Assembly: GCA_009777445.1 (NCBI GenBank)
Contig: WRLV01000001.1
Location: 1-64,000 of the forward strand
Source: Oscillospiraceae bacterium
Lineage (GTDB): Bacteria > Bacillota > Clostridia > Oscillospirales > Ruminococcaceae
Length of the DNA stretch: 64,000 bases
Direction: 5' to 3'
The notes beneath the pieces were generated by a model. That model ran no database searches, had not been told where the DNA came from, and worked only from the letters and a program-made list of their open reading frames with translations. Every line of letters begins with the position of its first letter. Positions within the stretch are counted from its first letter, which is position 1. Positions 29,297 to 37,764 of this stretch are shown piece after piece. The position numbers and the translations under genes were made by a program.

Positions 29297-30060
29297 GTGA
29301 TTAAAATTTCAGCTCATGAACAAAAGCACGATGAAGGCTATAAGTCGTTGCTGTCAAAAAAAGAAAACTTTTTGCACTTTCTTAAAAAATACATAGCCGC
29401 CCCCTGGACAGCAGACATATCTATTAACGATATTGAAAAAATTGACAAGAGCTTTATTACGCGCGAGTACAGAAAAACAGACTCCGATTTGATTTACAAG
29501 CTTAACATGAACGGCTCTGAGGTCTATCTGTATGTGCAGTTAGAAATTACCGTGAATACACGCATAGCTACGAAATTTTCGGTGACAGCATTGTAGATTT
29601 TCGTTATCTGCTGTTTGACTTAAATCGCGCCGATGACGAAACAATCGCTTCTACACGCAAACTCTTAGATGCGGTATTTTCGCTTGATAAAGTAAACTCC
29701 GATGTTGATGATTATATTTTTCAAGCGTTAAATCAATTGTCAAAATGGAAACATTCATTAGGCGACAACGAAATAAACGAATTGTGGGGGTGGCTTCAAT
29801 ATGCCTATTTCAACGGAGAACCTCCGTTAGATTTAGAAGCAGTTTTAAAACAAATTTTAAAGAAAGGTAAGGTGAGCGGTATGACACATTCCGGCGAAAG
29901 ATGGAGAGATAAACAGATAAATATAGGTATTCAGATAGGTATGGAAAGAGGCATGGAAAAAGGCATGGAAAAAGGCAAACAAGAAGGCATACAAGAAACC
30001 ATTGAAAGGTTTAGACGGGGCGGCATGTCTGATGAGGAAATTAATAAGTTCTTGCATTAA
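29297..30060 (+). pseudogene. Degenerate Rpn-family PD-(D/E)XK nuclease/putative transposase
   Basis: N-terminal part ends at 29596; C-terminal part (YEIFGDSIVDFRYLLFDLNRADDETIASTRKLLDAVFSLDKV…KGKQEGIQETIERFRRGGMSDEEINKFLH) resumes in another frame from about 29569; the middle region appears missing. Confidence 0.75.
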
Positions 30061-30100
30061 GTTTTAATTAGAAAAATTTATAGAAAAGAGGAAAATTCAA

Positions 30101-31009
30101 ATGACAAGAAAAATTTTAGCACTATTTCTCACAATGGCGGTCGCATTAAGCTTGTTCGCAATTCCAACATCGGCACAAACAACATTAAGGCTCAACAGAA
30201 CAAGTGTCACCCTTGCAGAGGGCGGTTCGTTTCAGTTAAGAGTGCAAACAAATTCAAGAAATACTGTGCGTTGGGCTACAAGTGACAGTCGGATTGCGAG
30301 GGTCAACCAAAACGGGCAGGTTAGAGCAATAGCCGCAGGCAGAGCAACCATTGCCGCAAGGGTTGACGGTGTTACCGTGAGATGTCAAGTGACAGTCAGA
30401 AAAGCGACTTCAACATCAGAATCCACCGTTAAAAAAGGCGATTCCCTTCAATTTGGTGGCTATACATGGAAAGTGCTTGAAGTAAAAGACGGCAAAGCGT
30501 TAATTATCAGCGAAAAAATTATAGAAAGCCGCCCCTACTCTTACATAACAAATGTATGGATAGTAACATGGGAAAACAGCGATTTGCGAGCCTATCTAAA
30601 CGGCGAATTTTATAACAGCTTTAAATCAACGCACAAGTCGAGAATTTCAACCACGACAGTAAAAAACAATGATAATCAATGGTACGGCACGCCCGGCGGC
30701 GCGGACACACAGGACAAAATATTTTTACTTAGCCTTGAAGAAGTAGTAAAATATTTCGGCGACAGCGGCAAGCTCAAAAACAGACCGGCAAATGATGTTC
30801 ATGTTTTTAGAGATGAATTTAATGATAAGAGAAATGTCGGTAGATGGTGGTGGCTTCGGTCGCCCGGCAACCGTAGCAACTATGCCGCCTATGTCGGGCG
30901 CGATGGCACTGTCTTTGTCAACGGCGAAGATGTCAGCGGCATGGTTGTATGTGACGGCGACATCGATGATGACAGTGGCGTTCGTCCCGCTTTGTGGCTG
31001 AATCTTTAA
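30101..31009 (+). CDS. Secreted BIG2 (Ig-like group 2) + DUF6273-like protein
   Basis: Signal peptide; LNRTSVTLAEGGSFQLRVQTNSRNTVRWATSDSRIARVNQNGQVRAIAAGRATIAAR; WWWLRSPG…GVRPALWLNL. Confidence 0.85.
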   Translation: MTRKILALFLTMAVALSLFAIPTSAQTTLRLNRTSVTLAEGGSFQLRVQTNSRNTVRWATSDSRIARVNQNGQVRAIAAGRATIAARVDGVTVRCQVTVRKATSTSESTVKKGDSLQFGGYTWKVLEVKDGKALIISEKIIESRPYSYITNVWIVTWENSDLRAYLNGEFYNSFKSTHKSRISTTTVKNNDNQWYGTPGGADTQDKIFLLSLEEVVKYFGDSGKLKNRPANDVHVFRDEFNDKRNVGRWWWLRSPGNRSNYAAYVGRDGTVFVNGEDVSGMVVCDGDIDDDSGVRPALWLNL

Positions 31010-31033
31010 TGTTTAAATACACCCTAAACTACT

Positions 31034-31075
31034 AAAAACCGCTTAAACAACAAGTTTAAGCGGTTTTATTTTTAA
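31034..31075 (+). terminator. Rho-independent terminator
   Basis: AAACCGCTTAAAC-AACAA-GTTTAAGCGGTTTTATTTTT. Confidence 0.85.
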
Positions 31076-31077
31076 AG

Positions 31078-31106
31078 TGTGAGGTTTTCTCCCCTCGTTC
31101 GTATAA
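31078..31106 (+). promoter_or_regulatory. Candidate ECF sigma promoter upstream of the tasA-like gene
   Basis: TGTGAGGTTTTCTCC-N7-CGTATAA, identical architecture to 36012-36040. Confidence 0.8.
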
Positions 31107-31185
31107 CCAAGTAAGAGAGCAAAACAAAGCTCAAAAAAATTATAGTGTATGCGAAAGCGCATACAAGAAAGAATGAGGTATTATC

Positions 31186-31731
31186 ATGAAAAAGTCAAAC
31201 AAAAAATTAGTTTCGGTTCTTTTGGTTTTCGCATTAGTGTTCATCTCGGGCGGCGTATACGCGGCAACAAGTGGAGTTTTAGCCTTCAAAGGCGTTGCTA
31301 ACTTGAACGAAGCAGCCATAGTCAATGATTTAATGCTTGAGTTGCACGACTCAAAAACCCAACCGAACGCAATCTCAAATGACGGATTATCCACCGGAAC
31401 AATGAGCATCACCCCCGACCGCCAAACCGCCGACATCGTTGTAAACCTTGATAAACCCGGCTCAGAAGTATTCTTCACATTCGACGTAAAAAACACAGGA
31501 ACCCTTGACGCTTATCTCTTTGAATTTAAAACAAACAGCAAAACCCACAACGATTTAAACGCAGTTCTCGAATTTACCGGCAGTTATAAAAATTTAGAAG
31601 ATATGGTAATAAACACAGGCAACGATGTTAGAGACCTTACATTCGGGATTAAATGGAAAGAAGGAGCCGAAGGCTTTGCAGGCGAACAAGTCAACTTCCA
31701 AGTCTCAATCGCATACATCGAAAATCCCTAA
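31186..31731 (+). CDS. TasA/camelysin-like secreted protein
   Basis: Signal peptide; SGVLAFKGVANLNEA…VFFTFDVKNTGTLDAYLFEF; SipW-like peptidase downstream. Confidence 0.6.
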   Translation: MKKSNKKLVSVLLVFALVFISGGVYAATSGVLAFKGVANLNEAAIVNDLMLELHDSKTQPNAISNDGLSTGTMSITPDRQTADIVVNLDKPGSEVFFTFDVKNTGTLDAYLFEFKTNSKTHNDLNAVLEFTGSYKNLEDMVINTGNDVRDLTFGIKWKEGAEGFAGEQVNFQVSIAYIENP

Positions 31732-31748
31732 TCCAAACATAATTCTAA

Positions 31749-31789
31749 ATCATGCTCGCTCTCTATAAGCGAGCATGATTTTTTATTTT
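31749..31789 (+). terminator. Rho-independent terminator after the tasA-like gene
   Basis: ATCATGCTCGCT-CTCTATA-AGCGAGCATGATTTTTTATTTTTT. Confidence 0.85.
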
Positions 31790-31810
31790 TTGAAAATTTT
31801 TATTTTAGGG

Positions 31811-31839
31811 TTGCAATTTGTCGGCGTATTTGTTATAAT
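31811..31839 (+). promoter_or_regulatory. Putative sigmaA promoter upstream of the sipW-like gene
   Basis: TTGCAA-17 nt-TATAAT. Confidence 0.65.
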
Positions 31840-31856
31840 AAATATTGGTGAAATAT

Positions 31857-33035
31857 ATGAAAATAAACAATAAAATCACAGCCAATATAACGGCGTTCAG
31901 CATATTAATAACCATTCAAGCGGTTTTATTATTTATTCCGGATGAGGCGGTTACGCGGTTTATTGCCTTTCGCCCATTGTTCTATCTGCTTGCTCTACTC
32001 ATATTCATGGTTTTGAGCGGCTTTGACTCTCGCGTTGTGCCAAATTCTTTAAAATCCACTTTGATTGCCGGTTGCGGTTTGGTCTTGTATGGAGCGGCAA
32101 TTCTGACGGAAGGTATTATTTTTGGGTTCGGAATTAATGCGGCGGCATCCGGTTTTTATGTTATTTTAAACAACCTTTGGCTTTACGGCACTATTGCATT
32201 GGTTACAGAAGTTTTAAGGTTTCGGATTATCAAAAGCGTAACGCTTGAAAACCGCGGCGAAACCGCCTGCGCTCTCGTTTTTATTTATTCTTTCCTACAG
32301 CTTGATACGTTGCGAGATTTTTTTGGCGAAATAAACTATAATGATTTTACCGAATATTTTTTTACCGCTATTTTCCCGGTGATTTTGCTTAATGCAGTGC
32401 TTTGTTATATGGCGTATGAAGGCTCATTGTGGTCGCTTTTTATTATACGGGGAGTCTATTCGCTGTTTCCTGTTTTATCGCCGTTTTTGCCTAATATGCA
32501 CAAAACCGTATGGGCATTTTTGAATTGCGGCATATTACTTGTTACTTTGATTTTTTATCACATACTCATGTCCGACCGCAGTAAACTTGCTCTCAGAAGA
32601 AACCGAATACGCGCAAAGCTTCAAAGCAAGTCAAAGTCTTTTTATGCTGTTATCGGCATTGTGTCTGTTCTTATAGCGGCGTTTGTGTTGAGAGTGTTTA
32701 CATATTTTCCGGTTGTGGTTCTGACAGGAAGTATGACGGGAACGCTTGACCGTAGCTCTGTTGTTTTTGTCGAAAAAATTGAACCTGAAGATGTGGCTTC
32801 TGTTATAATTGAGGGCGATATTATCTTGTTCAAGCAAAACAAAGTTGAAATAATGCACAGGGTAATAGATATTCAATACAAGACCGATGGTGAGCCGTTT
32901 TATATTACAAAAGGAGACTCTAATCGGGCCGCCGACCCATTCCCCGTTGAGCAAAATCAAGTATTAGGGGTAACTAAGGCGTACATTCCGTACTTAGGTT
33001 TCCCAATTGTAGTTATACAGTCGATGTTTAGTTAA
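31857..33035 (+). CDS. SipW-type signal peptidase I with polytopic N-terminal membrane domain
   Basis: VVVLTGSMTGTLDRSSVVFVEK (Ser), GDIILFKQNKVEIMHRV (His, ER-type), FYITKGDSNRAADPFPVEQNQVLG. Confidence 0.88.
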   Translation: MKINNKITANITAFSILITIQAVLLFIPDEAVTRFIAFRPLFYLLALLIFMVLSGFDSRVVPNSLKSTLIAGCGLVLYGAAILTEGIIFGFGINAAASGFYVILNNLWLYGTIALVTEVLRFRIIKSVTLENRGETACALVFIYSFLQLDTLRDFFGEINYNDFTEYFFTAIFPVILLNAVLCYMAYEGSLWSLFIIRGVYSLFPVLSPFLPNMHKTVWAFLNCGILLVTLIFYHILMSDRSKLALRRNRIRAKLQSKSKSFYAVIGIVSVLIAAFVLRVFTYFPVVVLTGSMTGTLDRSSVVFVEKIEPEDVASVIIEGDIILFKQNKVEIMHRVIDIQYKTDGEPFYITKGDSNRAADPFPVEQNQVLGVTKAYIPYLGFPIVVIQSMFS

Positions 33036-33041
33036 TAAGGG

Positions 33042-34097
33042 GTGTTATATATCAAGTCGAAAATATTTTATGGTTTTTTAATCTTTATTTGCCTGCAATT
33101 TATAATATGGACATCGGTTTATTTATTAGCGTTTAAGAAGCCTTCTTTGTTCAGCGCGCAGGGTAAAAACAACGTAAGCTATGAAGTCGTCTACCTCGAA
33201 AACCACATATTTGACGACAGTGTTCGCCCACAAGGCACGCATGATTTATTGTCATATACCGATTATATTGAAGTTAAAAACTCTTTTTCTGCTGATTTTA
33301 GTGAGAGGGCTGCTCTTTCGTATTCATATACCGCTAAAGAGAGATTTTTTATAAAGCATCAACAATCAGCCGATAATAACACCAACCCCGTGGTGTATGA
33401 AAAAGAGTTAATACTCTCGAATTTAAGCGGCAATATTGACAGCGTTGATAGCGTTTCGTGGAATGGAGAAAACCCGGAAGAACCGGGCGGCGTATATATC
33501 ATAAATTTTGACGAACACATTAGAATATACAGAGACTTTATAGGCGCGCACGAGGAGATGTTAGAAACACGGGATTTTTCTCTCGAAAGAAATGTCAGGT
33601 TCACTGCCGAAATTTTGGTTGACTTTACATATAAAATAGAGTCTAACGGCATGATGGAAATTATTACTCGTGGGGTGACATTCCCTATTTCGCTTGAAGT
33701 TTTTCTGCCCGAATTTTCAGGTGTGCAGGATTTTGATGTCTTAGTTGAAGTCGGCGAAAAAACTGAAAGCCCTACAACTATAGCATTGTTTGTGCTGATT
33801 TATGCGGTGAGTATTTTCGGCATTTGCCTTGGCTTAAAGAAACTTGTTTCAAGAAAGAACGACAAACAGTATGAAGTTGACATGCTCTTGAAAAAATATT
33901 CAGATGAAATTGTTAAATCCGAAATACGCCCGGATTTATCAGAGTATAAAGTGATTTTAGTGACAGAATTTAGAGAGCTTTTGAAAACTATATTAAGCGA
34001 GAACAATAACATTATTTATTACGGCGGTCAAGATAAGGCTTATTTCTACGTTTTATCTGACAAGCTTGCATATACGTATTGTATTGATATTATTTAA
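33042..34097 (+). CDS. DUF5305-like membrane-anchored protein
   Basis: TM–extracytoplasmic β-rich region–TM; position directly after the sipW-like gene. Confidence 0.6.
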   Translation: MLYIKSKIFYGFLIFICLQFIIWTSVYLLAFKKPSLFSAQGKNNVSYEVVYLENHIFDDSVRPQGTHDLLSYTDYIEVKNSFSADFSERAALSYSYTAKERFFIKHQQSADNNTNPVVYEKELILSNLSGNIDSVDSVSWNGENPEEPGGVYIINFDEHIRIYRDFIGAHEEMLETRDFSLERNVRFTAEILVDFTYKIESNGMMEIITRGVTFPISLEVFLPEFSGVQDFDVLVEVGEKTESPTTIALFVLIYAVSIFGICLGLKKLVSRKNDKQYEVDMLLKKYSDEIVKSEIRPDLSEYKVILVTEFRELLKTILSENNNIIYYGGQDKAYFYVLSDKLAYTYCIDII

Positions 34098-34125
34098 ACC
34101 CGGAATAACACGGGGGTGAGAAATT

Positions 34126-34878
34126 TTGAATAAATTGAATAAAAGGCTTACCGCTGTTTCAGTTTCAGCCGCGCTTTGGTTAATATATTTGATTTTATGT
34201 ATTCTTGGTTTCTCGGGGGCAGACACTATATTGGGTGTTGCTTTTTATACTCTTGTTGTGGTTGTAATTGTCTATATCAGCGTTATTGTTTTTAAATCTA
34301 TGCTCAAGAAAATTCAAGTTTCGAGTGCTGTTTTGCCGGGAATTTTGGCTCTGTGTTCATTCGCTATTTTTGAGGTTTTTTCTTTTTTGTATTTTTTTGT
34401 TTATAGGGGAAGCATAACCGATATAACCGTAAGTTATTACAGCCGTTGCTGTGCCACCGTGTTTTTAGCCGTTACATCTATGGCAATCATAGCTCCCCCC
34501 GAGAACCGAAAGAGTGGGTTTAATATTATTTACAACATGATTATGTCGGCAGTGGTAATCTCAGCTTTGTTGGCGGTAATCACTTTTGACACATGGTTTT
34601 TGTTTCTCTCTTTGTTGACAATGCTTTTGTTATGCGTTGTGCCTTCCGCGCGAATCTTGTTTGAGTCGTTTAAAACAGCGCGGTTTAAACCCTATCGGCT
34701 GTTTGCTTTTGCGGTAATATTTATAAGTGTGCTTGATGCGGTGGGTCGTATTTTTAAATTCTTTTACCATGCTCCTGTTGTTCTTGATGTAATTATTGCA
34801 TTGTCCGTGCCCGCATATATATTGTTGGGCTTGACGATATTGCGTTTTGGGAGGGTGGAAGTTGCCGAACATGAATGA
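34126..34878 (+). CDS. Polytopic membrane protein of unknown function
   Basis: Multiple hydrophobic segments; TTG start; stop overlaps the next ATG. Confidence 0.7.
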   Translation: MNKLNKRLTAVSVSAALWLIYLILCILGFSGADTILGVAFYTLVVVVIVYISVIVFKSMLKKIQVSSAVLPGILALCSFAIFEVFSFLYFFVYRGSITDITVSYYSRCCATVFLAVTSMAIIAPPENRKSGFNIIYNMIMSAVVISALLAVITFDTWFLFLSLLTMLLLCVVPSARILFESFKTARFKPYRLFAFAVIFISVLDAVGRIFKFFYHAPVVLDVIIALSVPAYILLGLTILRFGRVEVAEHE

Positions 34879-35542
34879 GATTTTATTTCAGTTTATCGGT
34901 ATGATTATAATAATGAATATCCCTTTGCTGTTTGTCGCGTTTATTCTCGGCGATTCGGACAGTAGGCGGATTGTCCTCTTCTTTTGTTGGGGGTGGTTTG
35001 CCGGGGCTTTGGCGTTTACCCTTAACAGCCTGATTAATTCCTCGTGGGAGCAATCTCACAGAATGACTCTCTCAATCGCGCCAATCGTAGAGGAAATCTG
35101 CAAAGGGCTTCCCCTGTTGTTCTTCTTGAATGAAAAGAAATACCCACACATTACAAAAGTAATTGTATATTGTGCCATGGTGAGTGGAATTGGTTTTTCC
35201 GTGCAAGAGACAATGTATTATTTCGACCCGTCTTTGGTGGACTTCAGTAATATAGCCGTGATTGCCGCGCGCTCGCTGACCACCGCGCTTATGCACGGCA
35301 TGACCACCGCCGTTATCGGAATAGGGCTTTTGTTCTTGAACAAGCAAAAGTTTATGCTTATCCCTTCTTTGTTCGCGCTGTTTTCACTTTCGACGAGTAT
35401 CCACGCAATTTTCAACCTGCTGTTGCAAACCAAATTCGCTATTTTTGCCATGCTTATGCCTATTTCGATGTTTATCGGCGGTTGGCTGTTCATAAAAAAT
35501 CACAAAGGAGATTCACACATTGAATTTAGAAAAAATATTTGA
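34871..35542 (+). CDS. PrsW-family intramembrane protease
   Basis: APIVEEICKGLPLLFF, SGIGFSVQETMYYF, RSLTTALMHGMTTAVIG, HAIFNLLL. Confidence 0.88.
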   Translation: MNEILFQFIGMIIIMNIPLLFVAFILGDSDSRRIVLFFCWGWFAGALAFTLNSLINSSWEQSHRMTLSIAPIVEEICKGLPLLFFLNEKKYPHITKVIVYCAMVSGIGFSVQETMYYFDPSLVDFSNIAVIAARSLTTALMHGMTTAVIGIGLLFLNKQKFMLIPSLFALFSLSTSIHAIFNLLLQTKFAIFAMLMPISMFIGGWLFIKNHKGDSHIEFRKNI

Positions 35543-36047
35543 TGAATATTACGAACGTATTTATAGGTTTACCCTTTTACGGGTTCGGAATGTGCATGAT
35601 GCCGAGGATATAACCTCAGATGTCTTTGTGAAGGTGGCACAAAACATTCATAAATATGATGAGGAAAAAGCCGCTCTTTCAACTTGGCTGTTTACAATAA
35701 CACTAAATTTAATTAGAGACCATTGTCGTGCCGCCAAGCGCGGTACGGTTGAATTAGAGTTCGCAGAAAACGTTGCCTCATCCGACAATATCGAGATGAG
35801 CGTTGAAGATGATGTTATGTCTGGGGAACGTGCAAAAGCGCTTTACGCCGCGCTGGAACAATTAGATGAACGACAAAAGAATATACTGCTTTTGCGATAT
35901 AAAAGCAATATGTCTAATCGGGAAATTGCCGACACCTTAGACATAAGCGAAAGTAATGTAGAGACTATTTTATACCGCGCAAGAAAAAAATTAAAAAAAT
36001 TGCTAAAACCCTGTGAGGTTTTCTCCGGTGCTCCGTATAATCTATAG
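35520..36047 (+). CDS. ECF RNA polymerase sigma factor (TTG start)
   Basis: FDEYYERIYRFTLLRVRNVHDAEDITSDVFVKV; LLLRYKSNMSNREIADTLDISESNVETILYRARKKLKKLL; AAAGGAG 9 nt before TTG. Confidence 0.93.
   Translation: MNLEKIFDEYYERIYRFTLLRVRNVHDAEDITSDVFVKVAQNIHKYDEEKAALSTWLFTITLNLIRDHCRAAKRGTVELEFAENVASSDNIEMSVEDDVMSGERAKALYAALEQLDERQKNILLLRYKSNMSNREIADTLDISESNVETILYRARKKLKKLLKPCEVFSGAPYNL
36012..36040 (+). promoter_or_regulatory. Candidate ECF autoregulatory promoter inside the 3' end of the sigma gene
   Basis: TGTGAGGTTTTCTCC-N7-CGTATAA; same as 31078-31106. Confidence 0.8.
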
Positions 36048-36083
36048 AAGCTCTTATAATTACTTGAAGGGAGAAAAAAGGAA

Positions 36084-36725
36084 ATGAAAGAACATGATAA
36101 TTTACAAGAAATTTTCGATAGTGTAGAAATCACACCTAACGCCGCCGCAAAACAAAGGGCTAAAGAACGCATGTTGGCATGTGCGAGGGAAATTGCAAGT
36201 GAGAAAGAAAACGAAAATTTCATAAAAAATAACGAAGAAACTAAATCCAAAATAAAAATCGCCCCCCGTTTCGCGCTCAACCGCTATCATTTTCAGGGGG
36301 CGGCAGCAGCCGCGCTGATTGTTTGTGCAGTCTCTTTTGCAATGCCAATGTTAAACGCGACTCCTGAATTATTGCAAGGCTCGCTGTTCAAACAAATTGA
36401 AGAAATGCGAGAAATAAGCATAACGCTCAACCCTTCTGAAATTGAAGCAGGGCAGGAGAATATAACCTTTGAGGTTTACGGGTTGCCGAAAAATGAGCTT
36501 GAGCAAATTAAACCCGAACACATCTTTTTAGCCGGCTATCTCAGCAACTTTGCGGTGCAAAGCCTTGAAGTTGACAAAGACACGCTGATTATTACCGTGT
36601 CTTTGCGCGAAACGGAAAGCGGCGAATTCCCGACTTCATACAATAACGGCGTTATTATGATTATGCCTGAAACACTAAGCAACAACGAATTTTATTATTA
36701 CGGAGAGGTTTTGGTGAAATATTAG
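36084..36725 (+). CDS. Putative single-pass anti-sigma factor
   Basis: Cytoplasmic ~70 aa, one TM (AAAAALIVCAVSFAMPML), extracytoplasmic domain; immediately downstream of the ECF sigma gene. Confidence 0.65.
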   Translation: MKEHDNLQEIFDSVEITPNAAAKQRAKERMLACAREIASEKENENFIKNNEETKSKIKIAPRFALNRYHFQGAAAAALIVCAVSFAMPMLNATPELLQGSLFKQIEEMREISITLNPSEIEAGQENITFEVYGLPKNELEQIKPEHIFLAGYLSNFAVQSLEVDKDTLIITVSLRETESGEFPTSYNNGVIMIMPETLSNNEFYYYGEVLVKY

Positions 36726-36788
36726 TTTTGACTTTCTTGATTTTTTTCGCAAATCGATGAACGTTGCCAAGGCTGTATAAATTAGCTG

Positions 36789-36817
36789 TTGACTTTTTGC
36801 ACTGAATATGCTAAAAT
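36789..36817 (+). promoter_or_regulatory. Putative sigmaA promoter
   Basis: TTGACT-17 nt-TAAAAT. Confidence 0.6.
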
Positions 36818-36843
36818 AATATTACAGAAAGCGAGGTGTTATT

Positions 36844-37734
36844 TTGAGCAGTAGAATTATAAAGGCGATTTTGCCTGTTAAGAGCGATGTTGTATTCCGA
36901 CTCTTCTTTGCAGATGAGCGCGATATGGGTGACCTTACGAGGTTTTTGAAAGCTTTTTTACTATTGTCTGATGATGATTATGACGAGATTGAAATAGCTG
37001 ACCCTCATTTATTACGAGACTATGACGGCGATAAGTTGGCGATTATAGACGTGAAACTTCGTACCAAAAGCAAAAAGACAATCCACATAGAAATTCAGCT
37101 TAGAGTAACGCCCGAGCTTAAAGAGCGTGTGATTTATTACAGTTCAAAGCTCATAACAGAACAAATGGGCAGCGGTGATAATTATGACACGATTAAGAAA
37201 GTTATAAGCATAATAATTACGGAAGAAACGCTGATTGCTGATAGCCCGGAATATCATCATCGTTTCGTAATGTTCGACCAAAAATCGAATGTTGAGTTTT
37301 CTGATTTGTTGGAAATACATACGCTTGAGTTGAGCAAATTGCCGATTGATACGGACGGCACAGAGTTGTACGACTGGGCAAAGTTTATTAACGCCGAAAC
37401 GGAGGAGGAACTAACCATGATTGCTGAAAGAAATCCGCAGTTTCAACCGACTGTTGTCAGATTGCGTGAGTTGTCTGGCGATGAAAAGGCGCGTGATTTG
37501 TATGAACGCAGGGAAAAAGCACGGCGTGACCATAATATGTTTGTTAGAGGGGCTAAGCAAGAGGGGATTATTGAGGGGCGTAGAGAAGGGCGTAGAGAGG
37601 GGCGTGTTGAAGGGCGTGTTGAAGAGCGTTTTGAGATTGCGATGAGACTTCTTGAACGCGGCAGACCCATTGAAGAAATCATGGAAGATACCGGTTTAAC
37701 ACACAGAGAAATCCAACGCTTGCAACTGCAATAA
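36844..37734 (+). CDS. Rpn-family recombination-promoting nuclease/putative transposase (PD-(D/E)XK)
   Basis: PVKSDVVFRLFFADERD…LAIIDVKLRTKSKKTIHIEIQL; C-terminal (EGR)n tail. Confidence 0.88.
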   Translation: MSSRIIKAILPVKSDVVFRLFFADERDMGDLTRFLKAFLLLSDDDYDEIEIADPHLLRDYDGDKLAIIDVKLRTKSKKTIHIEIQLRVTPELKERVIYYSSKLITEQMGSGDNYDTIKKVISIIITEETLIADSPEYHHRFVMFDQKSNVEFSDLLEIHTLELSKLPIDTDGTELYDWAKFINAETEEELTMIAERNPQFQPTVVRLRELSGDEKARDLYERREKARRDHNMFVRGAKQEGIIEGRREGRREGRVEGRVEERFEIAMRLLERGRPIEEIMEDTGLTHREIQRLQLQ

Positions 37735-37764
37735 TCGTCAATCGCAATAGTGAGGAGATTAAAT

